DNA of 42,885 bases from Melioribacteraceae bacterium (GTDB taxonomy: Bacteria > Bacteroidota > Ignavibacteria > Ignavibacteriales > Melioribacteraceae): NCBI GenBank assembly GCA_021647785.1, contig JAKIUC010000037.1:1-42885 (forward strand). The letters are read 5' to 3'. The position numbers and the translations under genes are program-made. Of the stretch, positions 25,522 through 34,257 are shown piece after piece. Within the stretch, counting starts at the first letter, position 1. Every line of letters starts with the position of its first letter. The notes beneath the pieces are model-generated. The model saw only the letters and a program-made list of their open reading frames with translations. It was not told the DNA's origin and searched no databases.

Positions 25522-28179
25522 ATGAATAGATTATTTTTTGCAATATTATTCTTAACATCTCAGATACTTGTGCTGAACCCTGTTGAAGTATTTGCACAGA
25601 ATATCGATTCACTTAATACAAGTTTCCCCCCAGATTCATTATTCACCTCAATTAAGGATTCACTTACTTTTTCTGATTCCATAGATATTCCTGATTCACT
25701 TAATATTCCAGATTCGTTAAGTAAAAAAGCTAGTACTGATATTGATGCAGTTGTTTTTGCAAATGCAAAAGACTCTTTAATATTTAATGTAAAATCTAAA
25801 GAGATGTACTTGTATGGGCAAGGCGACATTAAATACAAAGAGACAGAACTACAAAGTGGAAATATTAAAGTAAATTTTGAAACAAGCGATCTCGAAGCTA
25901 TTGGAAGAGAGGATAAAGCAGATACTGCAAATGTAAAAATTATTGAAACTCCAGTTCTGAAAGAGGGGAGCGATACTTACGAAGGAACAAGTATTAAGTA
26001 TAATTTCAAAACTCAAAAAGGATTTATTTCTCTTGCAAAAAATAGTGCCGAGAACAAAACCTATACTGGGCAAAGGGTTAAGAAGGTTGATAAGAGAACA
26101 TTCTTTGTTGATGAAGGGCAGTTAACCACTTGCGATGCTGATACTCCTCACTACTATTTTGGTGCTGATAAAATGAAAATAATTCAAGGTGATAAAATAA
26201 TTGCCAAATGGATTTTTATGTACATAGGTGGTGTACCTATTCCAATACCTTTGCCTTGGGGGGTTTTCCCAAATAAAACCGGGAGAGCCTCTGGGATTAT
26301 AGCACCAACTTATGGAAATGATGGAACACTTGGCTGGTACTTAAGAAACATGGGTTATTTTTATGTAATAAATGATTATGCTGATATTACTCTGAATGGT
26401 GATTACTATTTTAAGGGTGGGTATGGAGTACGTAGTAGAATAAGATACAATAAAAGATATTCCTTTAACGGAAATATAAATGGCGGATTCTCGAATAGGA
26501 TTTCTAATGAGCGAGGTGACCCAGATTATACCGAAAGATTTGAATGGAATATGAATGTAAATCATCATCAAAAATTTACCCCAACAATGCAGCTTGATGC
26601 TCGTCTTCAATTTATGTCTAGTGATTATCTGCAATACAATAGCCCAAATATTTCCGATAGAGTGCAGCAGGATATTCTATCGAATGCAACATTATCAAAG
26701 CGATGGGATGGAAGTGGTACAAATCTTACAATTAACTATAGCAGAAATCAGAATTTAGAAACTGGTGATATAACTGAGGATTTACCAAGTGTATCATTTT
26801 CAAAGACTCGTACTTATCCGTTCCGTGGTAATAGCAGCAGTAAAAAAAATATGGGCTGGTACGAGTATATTGGCTACGATTATTCAGGTAAGTTTAGAAA
26901 CAATAGAAAAAAGAAAACAATCGATTCAACAACTACCGAACATACTATTCACGGTGGTTTTGACCATTCTGTCGGAATATCTGCCTCACCAAAATTAGGA
27001 CATTTTAGTTTCTCTCCAAGTTTAAATTTAAGTTCCAAATGGTACAACAAAAGGCAAATATTAGAGGTCAATTCGTACGCCGATACTTCTGGAACTGATA
27101 TTGAATATATTGACCAATATGATGTTAACCAAATAAATACAGTTAATACATTTAATTTTAATCTTTCGGCTTCAACAAAGCTTTATGGAATGGCACAGCC
27201 GCAAATGCTTGGTGTTGCTGCATTTCGTCATACATTTGAGCCTCGGATAACATACTCCTACAGACCAGATTTTTCGGATGAGAAGTGGGGCTATTACGAT
27301 ACTTATGTTGATACCGCCGGTAATATTATTGAATATGATAAATTTGGGAATCAAATTTTCGGCGGTGCTACTCGGGGGGAATCACAAAGACTCTCTATCT
27401 CTTTGGGGAATATTTTTGAAATTAAAACAATTAAAGACCCTACTGATACTACTTCAGAATCGTACAAAATAAAACTTATGGATGTGGGGATATCTACCGG
27501 ATATAATTTTGCAGCGGATTCATTACAGTATGATGATATTAGTATAAACTTCAGAACACAAATTGGAAGAGTACTTACTTTTAATGGAAGCACAACTTTA
27601 TCTCCATATATCTATTCCAACGGTAGTCAGATAAATAAACTTCTTATAGGTAATTCTGGTTTTCTTCATTTAACTAATGTTAATTTGAACCTATCTTCCT
27701 CCCTCTCGCAAGAATTATTTGCATCCGAAGAAGATAAAAAAAAGAATGAAGAAGATGATGACCAGTTAGTGAACAACGAAGAAGAAGGGGATTACATAGA
27801 ATTGTATAAGGATGAAGAACCCGATTTTGCAATTCCTTGGAACCTGAATATGACTTACAATTATAACTTTACAGATAGAGGAACAAATTTAAAAACGGGT
27901 ACATCATTAGTTACTAAACGCTCAAATTTTGGATTTGATTTAAGTTTTAATTTAACGCAAAAATGGAAAATCACTTTTCGCGGAAGCTACGATATAACTA
28001 ACGATAAAATGAATGCACCGCAAGTTACAATTTATCGCGACTTACACGCATGGGAAGCAAACATGGTCTGGAACCCTGTTGGAACATACAGAGGATTCAA
28101 GTTTGAAATTAGACTTAAAGCCCCAGAATTTAGAGATTTGAAATTATCTAAAACAAAAGATATTTATTCGGGATATTAA
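25522..28179 (+). CDS. lptD: LPS-assembly outer-membrane protein LptD
   Basis: An 885-residue outer-membrane protein that inserts lipopolysaccharide into the outer leaflet. A signal peptide (ending VFAQ) is followed by a serine/aspartate-rich linker (residues about 27-75). An OstA/LptA-like beta-jellyroll comes next at about 78-205 (LIFNVKSKEMYLYGQGDIKY, GSDTYEGTSIKYNFKTQKGF, then CDADTPHYYFGADKMKI), and then a large beta-barrel with GVPIPIPLPWGVFPN and ASGIIAPTYG, both typical of the Bacteroidota LptD form. The family is shorter than 885 residues in enterobacteria; this length is usual for this phylum. Its stop shares bases with the next start (TAATG at 28177-28181). Confidence 0.9.
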   Translation: MNRLFFAILFLTSQILVLNPVEVFAQNIDSLNTSFPPDSLFTSIKDSLTFSDSIDIPDSLNIPDSLSKKASTDIDAVVFANAKDSLIFNVKSKEMYLYGQGDIKYKETELQSGNIKVNFETSDLEAIGREDKADTANVKIIETPVLKEGSDTYEGTSIKYNFKTQKGFISLAKNSAENKTYTGQRVKKVDKRTFFVDEGQLTTCDADTPHYYFGADKMKIIQGDKIIAKWIFMYIGGVPIPIPLPWGVFPNKTGRASGIIAPTYGNDGTLGWYLRNMGYFYVINDYADITLNGDYYFKGGYGVRSRIRYNKRYSFNGNINGGFSNRISNERGDPDYTERFEWNMNVNHHQKFTPTMQLDARLQFMSSDYLQYNSPNISDRVQQDILSNATLSKRWDGSGTNLTINYSRNQNLETGDITEDLPSVSFSKTRTYPFRGNSSSKKNMGWYEYIGYDYSGKFRNNRKKKTIDSTTTEHTIHGGFDHSVGISASPKLGHFSFSPSLNLSSKWYNKRQILEVNSYADTSGTDIEYIDQYDVNQINTVNTFNFNLSASTKLYGMAQPQMLGVAAFRHTFEPRITYSYRPDFSDEKWGYYDTYVDTAGNIIEYDKFGNQIFGGATRGESQRLSISLGNIFEIKTIKDPTDTTSESYKIKLMDVGISTGYNFAADSLQYDDISINFRTQIGRVLTFNGSTTLSPYIYSNGSQINKLLIGNSGFLHLTNVNLNLSSSLSQELFASEEDKKKNEEDDDQLVNNEEEGDYIELYKDEEPDFAIPWNLNMTYNYNFTDRGTNLKTGTSLVTKRSNFGFDLSFNLTQKWKITFRGSYDITNDKMNAPQVTIYRDLHAWEANMVWNPVGTYRGFKFEIRLKAPEFRDLKLSKTKDIYSGY

Positions 28180-28634
28180 TGCAGCGAAAATATATTATAG
28201 ATGGAAATAATTTAATAGGCAAAATTCCCAAACTCTGGAAGATGCAGCAGAAGGAGAAGCAATCCTCACGAGAGGGATTAGTCTATCAGTTGGAACGATA
28301 TTTCTATTACAAAAAAATTAAAGTATCGCTCCATTTTGATGGGTATAAGAACGCCAACATTAGAGGAAAGGGAATTAAAATAATCTATTCTGAAAATACA
28401 AATGCTGATAATAAAATTAAGGATGAAATTTCGTTATCAAATAATCCAAAATTAATTACTGTAATATCATCCGATTTTAATGTGCTGGATTTCGCAAAAG
28501 TAAATAGCTGCTCAATTATGAAATCGGAAATATTTGCGAAAGAGATGAATAAAAAAGATGACATCGAAGATGAAGAGAGACTAATAAAAAGTATTGATAA
28601 CAACGAGATGAAACGACTTTTTGGAATTGAGTAA
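28179..28634 (+). CDS. NYN-domain (YacP-like) putative nuclease
   Basis: A 151-residue cytoplasmic protein of the NYN/PIN-like nuclease superfamily. It opens with the metal-binding signature IIDGNNLI (Asp8, Asn10, Asn11), then a basic helix, KVSLHFDGYKNAN with a second acidic position, GIKIIYSENTNADNKIKDEI with further acidic residues, and ITVISSDFNVLDFAKVNSC. This is the pattern of YacP/Rae1-type RNA endonucleases. The ATG overlaps the lptD stop, so it is translationally coupled to an envelope gene. A role in RNA turnover is a family inference. Confidence 0.8.
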   Translation: MQRKYIIDGNNLIGKIPKLWKMQQKEKQSSREGLVYQLERYFYYKKIKVSLHFDGYKNANIRGKGIKIIYSENTNADNKIKDEISLSNNPKLITVISSDFNVLDFAKVNSCSIMKSEIFAKEMNKKDDIEDEERLIKSIDNNEMKRLFGIE

Positions 28635-28639
28635 GTAAA

Positions 28640-28932
28640 ATTTTACGATTCCTAATATGAGATTAAGAAAAAAAACGTAGAGACATTCCGAGGAATATCC
28701 GCTTTTAATATGCAAGGTTTCAACATCGAAGGTTTGATTAAAAAAATATAAATAGATGAAACCGTCATTATGGATTTTTTAATACACTTCCGTAGGAATG
28801 CCTTTGGTAAAGGCGATGTCTGTGAGACTCCTACGGAGATTATAAAAAACAATTGTAGAACGAAAGTCCTTCCTGTCCCTTGTGGATTTCGTTTCTATCT
28901 AATAGCAAGAGCGAATCAGGAGATTCGCTCTA
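28640..28932. repeat. Cluster of palindromic elements upstream of pgi
   Basis: This spacer holds several hairpin-forming repeats and no gene. CCGTAGGA (28790-28797) pairs with TCCTACGG (28829-28836), enclosing a smaller hairpin GCCTTT/AAAGGC (28800-28814). AGAGCGAATC (28908-28917) pairs perfectly with GATTCGCTCT (28922-28931) around AGGA. AGAACGAAA near 28857 pairs with TTTCGTTTCT near 28887. An ATTCCGAGGAAT hairpin lies near 28685. The 21-base motif at 28818-28838 recurs near 19.8 and 20.8 kb. Confidence 0.8.
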
Positions 28933-29018
28933 CAAATTATTCCGCAAAAGACCCCGCAAAAAGATTCCGCAAAAAGAGCGGAACAGGACGGGGCAGGATG
29001 GAACAGGTAAACAGATGA
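28933..29018 (+). repeat. Dispersed 86-bp repeat, copy 2
   Basis: Matches the minus-strand copy at 19653-19738 at 84 of 86 positions; the two differences are T for C within GGATGG and G for T within ACAGATGA. It ends 27 bases before the pgi start and places an AGGT and an ATG (29015) upstream of that gene. That ATG opens an eight-codon frame ending at TAA 29039-29041. Confidence 0.9.
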
Positions 29019-29044
29019 AAAATAATAACAGAGAGAAGTAAAAA

Positions 29045-30733
29045 ATGAACAACGTAAAATTAAAACTCGAAAAGTATGAAAAAGAATTTTCCAATAAAAT
29101 GGATGAACTTAAAAACCAAAATATCATCTCACGAATTTGGGAAAAAGATTACACAGTATGGCGTAACGACCCAACAGAAATAAGCAACAGACTTGGATGG
29201 CTTGACTGCTCGGATGTGGCGAAAACTAAATTTGATGAAATAGCTGAGTTTGTTGATGAAATAAAATCAGAAGGCTTTACACACGCTCTACTACTGGGGA
29301 TGGGAGGTTCATCACTTGCACCGGAAGTATTTAGAAAAATATTTGGTGTAGAGAGTGGATATTTGGATTTATCCATTTTGGATAGCACTCATCCAGACCA
29401 AGTACAAAGTATGATTGATAAATGTAATTCCCATAAAACTCTATTTATTGTTTCCACAAAATCTGGCGGTACTGTCGAGACAATTTCATTTATGAAACGT
29501 TTTTATAATACTACAATTGCTTCTGTTGGCAAAGATAATGTTGGCAATCACTTTGTTGCAATTACTGACCCTGGTAGTGGATTAGAAGAAATGGCAAAGA
29601 ATTTAAATTTTAGAAAGACGTTTATCAATGACCCCAATATTGGCGGGAGGTATTCGGCACTCTCTCTCTTTGGTCTTGTACCAGCAGCATTAATTGGAGT
29701 TGACTTAAATAGATTTATCGGGTTAGTCGATATTGCAATTACAGAATCTAAGAATGAAGTAAATACAACTGCAAAAATTGGTGTAGCACTTGGCGTGCTT
29801 GCTGAAAGCGGAGTTGACAAGGTTACATATATTCTCTCTAATGAATTAAAGCCTTTCGGAGCTTGGGTTGAGCAGTTGATTGCAGAAAGTACAGGTAAAG
29901 ATGGCAAAGGAATTCTACCAATTGAAGGAGAGGAACTGCTTACTCCATCTGAATATAGTAATGACCGTCTATTTGTTCATATCCATTTAAAGGATGATAG
30001 CTCTAACCAAAACAAAGTTAGAGAACTGGAAAAATCTGGATTCCCTGTAATTGAAATTGAATTTGAATCTCTTTATCAATTAGGTGCACAATTCTTTATT
30101 TGGGAAATGGCTACGGTTATTGCAAGTTGGGTAACAGAGATTCAGCCATACGACCAGCCAAATGTTGAAGAAGCAAAAATTATTGGCAGAAGAATGATGA
30201 AGCAATATTTAGAAGAAGGGAAACTAACAAAACTCACTCCAACACTGGATGAGAATGGAATAAAAGTTTTTGCTGATAGTACAGTTGCTAAATTATCAGA
30301 AGTAATTCCGCAATTTATGAAAAATATAAATGTTGGAGAGAACGAAATACTTGGCAGAAGCTACGTTGCAATTCAGGCATACGTAAATATGGATGAAGAG
30401 GCAGAAGCTGCACTTCAAAAATTAAGGACTAAGATTCAGAAGGAATACAAAGTAGCTACTACTATTGGCTTTGGTCCTCGTTTCTTACACTCTACAGGTC
30501 AGTTGCACAAAGGAGATGCTGGCAACGGTTTGTTTATCCAAATTGTTTCGCAAAATAAAACTGATGTTGAAATACCGAATGAAGCTGGTAAAGATAAATC
30601 TGATATGACTTTTAACGTGTTGCTAAATGCACAAGCACTTGGTGATAGAGCTGCATTGCTCGATAATAAACGGAGTGTAATCCGATTTGATATTTCTGAA
30701 AATATAGCTGAGGATATTGGGAAAATATTTTGA
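29045..30733 (+). CDS. pgi: Glucose-6-phosphate isomerase (Tal-Pgi type)
   Basis: A 562-residue cytoplasmic isomerase interconverting glucose 6-phosphate and fructose 6-phosphate. Sugar-phosphate (SIS) binding motifs are visible: LLGMGGSSLAPEVFR, STKSGGTVETISF (the SxxSGxTxET loop), and GGRYSALSLFGLVPAALIG, the PGI signature region. Near the C-terminus GPRFLHSTGQLHKGDAGNGL carries the conserved His and Lys. The sequence resembles, from memory, the PGI half of transaldolase-PGI fusion proteins more than the classical enterobacterial enzyme; no transaldolase half is present here. A Shine-Dalgarno-like GAGAGAAG lies just before the ATG. The upstream spacer is a stack of palindromic repeats. Confidence 0.88.
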   Translation: MNNVKLKLEKYEKEFSNKMDELKNQNIISRIWEKDYTVWRNDPTEISNRLGWLDCSDVAKTKFDEIAEFVDEIKSEGFTHALLLGMGGSSLAPEVFRKIFGVESGYLDLSILDSTHPDQVQSMIDKCNSHKTLFIVSTKSGGTVETISFMKRFYNTTIASVGKDNVGNHFVAITDPGSGLEEMAKNLNFRKTFINDPNIGGRYSALSLFGLVPAALIGVDLNRFIGLVDIAITESKNEVNTTAKIGVALGVLAESGVDKVTYILSNELKPFGAWVEQLIAESTGKDGKGILPIEGEELLTPSEYSNDRLFVHIHLKDDSSNQNKVRELEKSGFPVIEIEFESLYQLGAQFFIWEMATVIASWVTEIQPYDQPNVEEAKIIGRRMMKQYLEEGKLTKLTPTLDENGIKVFADSTVAKLSEVIPQFMKNINVGENEILGRSYVAIQAYVNMDEEAEAALQKLRTKIQKEYKVATTIGFGPRFLHSTGQLHKGDAGNGLFIQIVSQNKTDVEIPNEAGKDKSDMTFNVLLNAQALGDRAALLDNKRSVIRFDISENIAEDIGKIF

Positions 30734-30823
30734 GGTAAAGAAATAGAAAGACACGAATTTCACGAATTCACACAAAATATATTTTAATAATTGCACCTCA
30801 GTTTATAGGAATAGAGTAATTTT

Positions 30824-31495
30824 ATGCTAGATAATCCAAATATAACTTTAGAAAAAATGATTGAGGTAATGGCTTTTGGAAAAGATATTATTGTGATTCT
30901 ATTTGTGATTGTTATAGCAGTACTTCTCTATATTTATCGTTATGAAATAAGTCTATTCATTAAGTATGGTTTTTCAGATTCGAAAGATACTGGTGGAATT
31001 ACTGGCTTAATACAATTTATGAGAGGTGGGGCAAGTAGAAGGGTTTCTGAATTAGAAGGGAGAGATATAAGCGATAAAGTTGATAATCTGCTTAATAATT
31101 TTAAAAATCCAGTAGTAGATGATGAAGAAAGTAACCTTTTGAAAAGTGTTGATAACCTTATCCTCTCGAAAAGTAGTAAGCATATCCCTCCAATATTTCG
31201 TTCCTTAAAAACAATAAAAACTTCAAATGAAATTATATATCACTTTCAAAATGATGGTGGCAGAATGCATAGTTTCAAAATAAATTCTATTGATGAAATT
31301 AATATCTCTAGTGAACCAAAAAATAACTTAGAGCTGAATGAGAGTGGATATTTTAAGTTTGAATTTGAAAATATTAATGTTGGAAATGAAGTGAATTTTA
31401 ATTTGCTATATTATGATGAAGCAAATAAATTTCACGAAGAAAAGTATAAGTACTCTCTTCTTAAAAATAAATTATCAATTGTTGAAATGGAATAG
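30824..31495 (+). CDS. Membrane-anchored hypothetical protein
   Basis: A 223-residue protein I do not recognise. One strong membrane helix (residues about 21-43, IIVILFVIVIAVLLYIYRY) anchors it with a short N-terminal tail. The remaining 180 residues are charged and end in a beta-rich domain (NEIIYHFQNDGGRMHSFKIN, then GYFKFEFENINVGNEVNFNL). It ends nine bases before the hydrate-epimerase remnant, so the two were probably co-transcribed. Confidence 0.6.
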   Translation: MLDNPNITLEKMIEVMAFGKDIIVILFVIVIAVLLYIYRYEISLFIKYGFSDSKDTGGITGLIQFMRGGASRRVSELEGRDISDKVDNLLNNFKNPVVDDEESNLLKSVDNLILSKSSKHIPPIFRSLKTIKTSNEIIYHFQNDGGRMHSFKINSIDEINISSEPKNNLELNESGYFKFEFENINVGNEVNFNLLYYDEANKFHEEKYKYSLLKNKLSIVEME

Positions 31496-31504
31496 GATTT
31501 TATT

Positions 31505-31799
31505 ATGAATAAATATTTTACTTCTGAGAACGAAATTGAAATTCCAGCAATTACAACTGAGCAAATGATTGAAATTGATAGAATTGCAATTGAAGAGACT
31601 GGACCTAACCTTTACCAAATGATGGAAAACGCTGGAAGAAATTTAGCTCTTACAATTATTGATTTGATTGAAGAAAAATCTCATCCATCAATTGTAATCC
31701 TTACTGGCTGATATTGGGATATCAAAAAATGTTTATGAAAAAATGGAATTAAAATATAAATCGCCATTTAATAGGGAATATATTATTCCAATTTATTAA
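31505..31799 (+). pseudogene. nnrE: NAD(P)H-hydrate epimerase with an internal deletion
   Basis: The first 68 codons (31505-31711) encode the conserved start of the YjeF N-terminal domain: AITTEQMIEIDRIAIEETGP, LYQMMENAGRNLA, and IVILTG just where the nucleotide-binding GGGNNGGD loop should begin. A TGA interrupts there. In another frame, continuing from 31704 to the stop at 31797-31799, the sequence reads ADIGISKNVYEKMELKYKSP, then FNREYIIPIY. This matches the usual C-terminal end of the same domain (ADI, VYEKLGL, YIIPI). About 120-140 residues between them are missing, and the junction lies at GGCT. The enzyme normally repairs damaged NAD(P)H hydrate; this copy cannot work. Deletion in the cell or an assembly error are both possible. 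Confidence 0.75.
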
Positions 31800-31820
31800 T
31801 AAAATATGAGGCAACTTAAA

Positions 31821-33080
31821 ATGAAAAATTTACTTACTACTGTTCTAATTTTATTTGGTCTGTTTGTAAATATAGTAGGGCAAACAGAGGATATCAAAAA
31901 AGAAGCAAAAGAATTATTTAAAAATAGCGATTACAAAAGGGCAATTGAAATATTAAAACAAACAGAAGCAAAGGGAACAGACGACCCGGAAATTTATTAT
32001 TTACTCGGATATTATTCGCACTACTTAGCCTACGATTCAAGACCTCTTCTTGGACATGGTTTAGACTATTCAAATAAAGTTTTAGAGTATTTAGAAAAAG
32101 CTATTGAGTTAAGTCCTAATTATTATGGAGATGTATATTCACTTCTTGGTGCTGAATATGGGGCACGAGCGTCAAATTCATTACGCAAAGGAGATGCTGA
32201 AGAATATATTAATATTTATAAAGAAGCATATGAAAAAGGTTTGTATCCACTATGGCTTATTGAAAGGGGAAGGAACATGCTGAAATCTTGTGATAAGAAT
32301 GCAATTCTAATTACAGGAGGTGATTCAGAAAGTAACCCTATTAGGTATTTACAATTAATAGAAAATTATAGAACTGATATTACTGTTATTTCATACGGGT
32401 TTCTAAATAGACCATGGTATATAGAAAAATTAAAAAATGGGTTTCATGGGATTTATGATAACGTACCTATTGGTTTATCGGATGAACAGATTTTAGACAT
32501 GCACCCATATAAATGGGATACTCTAACAATTAAAATTCCCATTAGCGAAAAATTAAAAACAGAATATGAACTATCGGCAGATGAGATGTTTGAATGGGAA
32601 ATGGTACCAAATCTACTTGGGGAAAGGAAAAACTATCTGAGTGCAGATAAAGCAGTTTTAGCAAGTATTATTGAGACTAATAAATGGGAAAGACCAATCT
32701 ATTTTTCAATTGGTTGCCATCCGACATTTGTTTCAGGTTTAACTGATAATTTTCAATTAAGTGGATTAATTAATAAGTTGCTGCCGATGGAGACAAAAGG
32801 GACAAAATTTTCTACTAATTCTCAAAAAATTGAAGATGTTTTATTAAATAAAAATAATATCCGATATTTCAAAGATGTAGAAAAGCATAATATACCACGA
32901 AATTCAGGTGGCTTATCAAATTATTATTTTGTGCTTTACAGACTCGCTATTTATTACAAAGAGCAAAATAAAGTAGAAAAAATTAGCGAAATAGCAGATT
33001 TTATTGAGAATAATTTATTAACTGATATTTTTCCACATGGGGTGGAAGTAGTTGATAGGATTAGAAAATTGGAGAAGTAA
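31821..33080 (+). CDS. Exported TPR protein with a DUF2723-like C-terminal region
   Basis: A 419-residue exported protein with a signal peptide (MKNLLTTVLILFGLFVNIVGQ). Residues about 22-150 contain tetratricopeptide repeats (AKELFKNSDYKRAIEILKQT, IYYLLGYYSHYL, YLEKAIELSPNYYGDVYSLL). The region from about 155 carries NAILITGGDSESNPIRYLQL, YRTDITVISYGFLNRPWYIE and WERPIYFSIGCHPTF, which I know as the periplasmic tail of DUF2723 membrane glycosyltransferase-like proteins, here without their membrane domain. The ATG at 31821 has GAGG (31808-31811) nine bases upstream and gives a clean signal peptide; the ATG at 31806 has no such site. Function unknown. Confidence 0.65.
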   Translation: MKNLLTTVLILFGLFVNIVGQTEDIKKEAKELFKNSDYKRAIEILKQTEAKGTDDPEIYYLLGYYSHYLAYDSRPLLGHGLDYSNKVLEYLEKAIELSPNYYGDVYSLLGAEYGARASNSLRKGDAEEYINIYKEAYEKGLYPLWLIERGRNMLKSCDKNAILITGGDSESNPIRYLQLIENYRTDITVISYGFLNRPWYIEKLKNGFHGIYDNVPIGLSDEQILDMHPYKWDTLTIKIPISEKLKTEYELSADEMFEWEMVPNLLGERKNYLSADKAVLASIIETNKWERPIYFSIGCHPTFVSGLTDNFQLSGLINKLLPMETKGTKFSTNSQKIEDVLLNKNNIRYFKDVEKHNIPRNSGGLSNYYFVLYRLAIYYKEQNKVEKISEIADFIENNLLTDIFPHGVEVVDRIRKLEK

Positions 33081-34079
33081 TTGCAAATAGGTGTATCATA
33101 TTTCGGGAACAGAATTCTAAAGCATATTAAATCTGATATGAAAGATTTGAAGCAGAAGGGTTTTACTTTTGTGCTTCATACTTATTCAGAATTTGATTTA
33201 ATGTTTCGGAAAGGAACAATGAATGATATTATAAAAGCGACACAAGATATTGGCTTAAAGGTTGAGTGTAATCCTTGGGGAGTGGGAAATGTTTTTGGAG
33301 GCGAGCCATTTTCACAATTTGTGAATCTGAATTATTCCGATTCTTGCCAAGTTTTAGATGATGGTAATATAGTTCCAATAGCTTGTCCCAATTCTCCAAA
33401 GTTTAATGATTTTATGAATCGGTGGGTCGATTCTGTTTTGGAATCTGGAGCAGATAGAATATTTTGGGATGAACCGCACTTTCATGAGCAGGGATTTTTG
33501 GCAAGTGTTCCCAACAGATGGGGATGCAGATGCAAATATTGTAAATCCAAATTTGAAGAAGAATTTAATAAACCAATGCCATTGGATGAAACAGATGATG
33601 TGAAATTATTCAAGAAAAACAGCATGATACATTTTCTTGAGAAATTATCCAATAGAGTGGTGGGAGGGGATGTAAGAGTTACGCTATACTTAAACCCAAA
33701 TTTACCGGCAGAAAAAATCAGCAGAGAGTGGAATAAGTATTGTGAAATAGAATCTGTAGATACAATTGCAACTGGTCCCTATTGGCAATGGGAAAAGAAA
33801 TCTGTTGAATCTGTAGCAGACTATTCAAAAGCACTATTTGAATTAGCATTAAAACATAAAAAGAAATCTCAAATTTGGATTCAAGGATTCAAAATTACTG
33901 ATGGAAAAGAGGGTGAAATTACAGAGGCAATTAATTATGCTATAAATGTTGGGATAGAAAATATTGCAGTGTGGGGTTACGAGGGAGCTGCTCAAGAGAG
34001 TTGGGTGGCTTGTGATAATCCTAAACTTGCTTGGGAAGTAATTGTTAAATCAATTTGCAACTCACATCCCCGCAACTAA
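33081..34079 (+). CDS. Putative TIM-barrel glycoside-hydrolase-like protein
   Basis: A 332-residue soluble protein. The pattern of short hydrophobic strands ending in acidic or aromatic residues suggests a (beta/alpha)8 barrel: FTFVLHTYSEFD, GLKVECNPWGVGN, GADRIFWDEPHFHE (Asp/Glu at the strand end), VRVTLYLNPNLP, SQIWIQGFKI, NIAVWGYEG. A cysteine group CRCKYC (around residues 149-154) may bind metal. No named family comes to mind, so the substrate is open. The start is TTG at 33081: GGAG at 33071-33074 sits six bases before it, there is no nearby ATG, and it follows the TPR gene's stop directly. The two are therefore co-translated. Confidence 0.55.
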   Translation: MQIGVSYFGNRILKHIKSDMKDLKQKGFTFVLHTYSEFDLMFRKGTMNDIIKATQDIGLKVECNPWGVGNVFGGEPFSQFVNLNYSDSCQVLDDGNIVPIACPNSPKFNDFMNRWVDSVLESGADRIFWDEPHFHEQGFLASVPNRWGCRCKYCKSKFEEEFNKPMPLDETDDVKLFKKNSMIHFLEKLSNRVVGGDVRVTLYLNPNLPAEKISREWNKYCEIESVDTIATGPYWQWEKKSVESVADYSKALFELALKHKKKSQIWIQGFKITDGKEGEITEAINYAINVGIENIAVWGYEGAAQESWVACDNPKLAWEVIVKSICNSHPRN

Positions 34080-34116
34080 AAATAGAATTTAGGGTTAATA
34101 TCTCACATATAATAAC

Positions 34117-34143
34117 CTAACTTATTGTAAAATAGTAAGTTAG
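34117..34143. promoter_or_regulatory. Perfect inverted repeat, candidate operator
   Basis: CTAACTTA (34117-34124) and TAAGTTAG (34136-34143) are separated by 11 bases. It lies 38 bases after the barrel-protein stop and 114 bases before the ROK regulator start. It could be an operator for that regulator or part of a terminator; no T-run follows directly, which favours the former weakly. Confidence 0.35.
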
Positions 34144-34257
34144 ATGTTGTAAAATATAAAAACATTGATAGTTATTATAAAAATAATCTTGTTTTTTACA
34201 CTCTTTTTTCAAATCTTACTATGTTAAATAAATATTTATTCATAAAACTGTAAAAAC

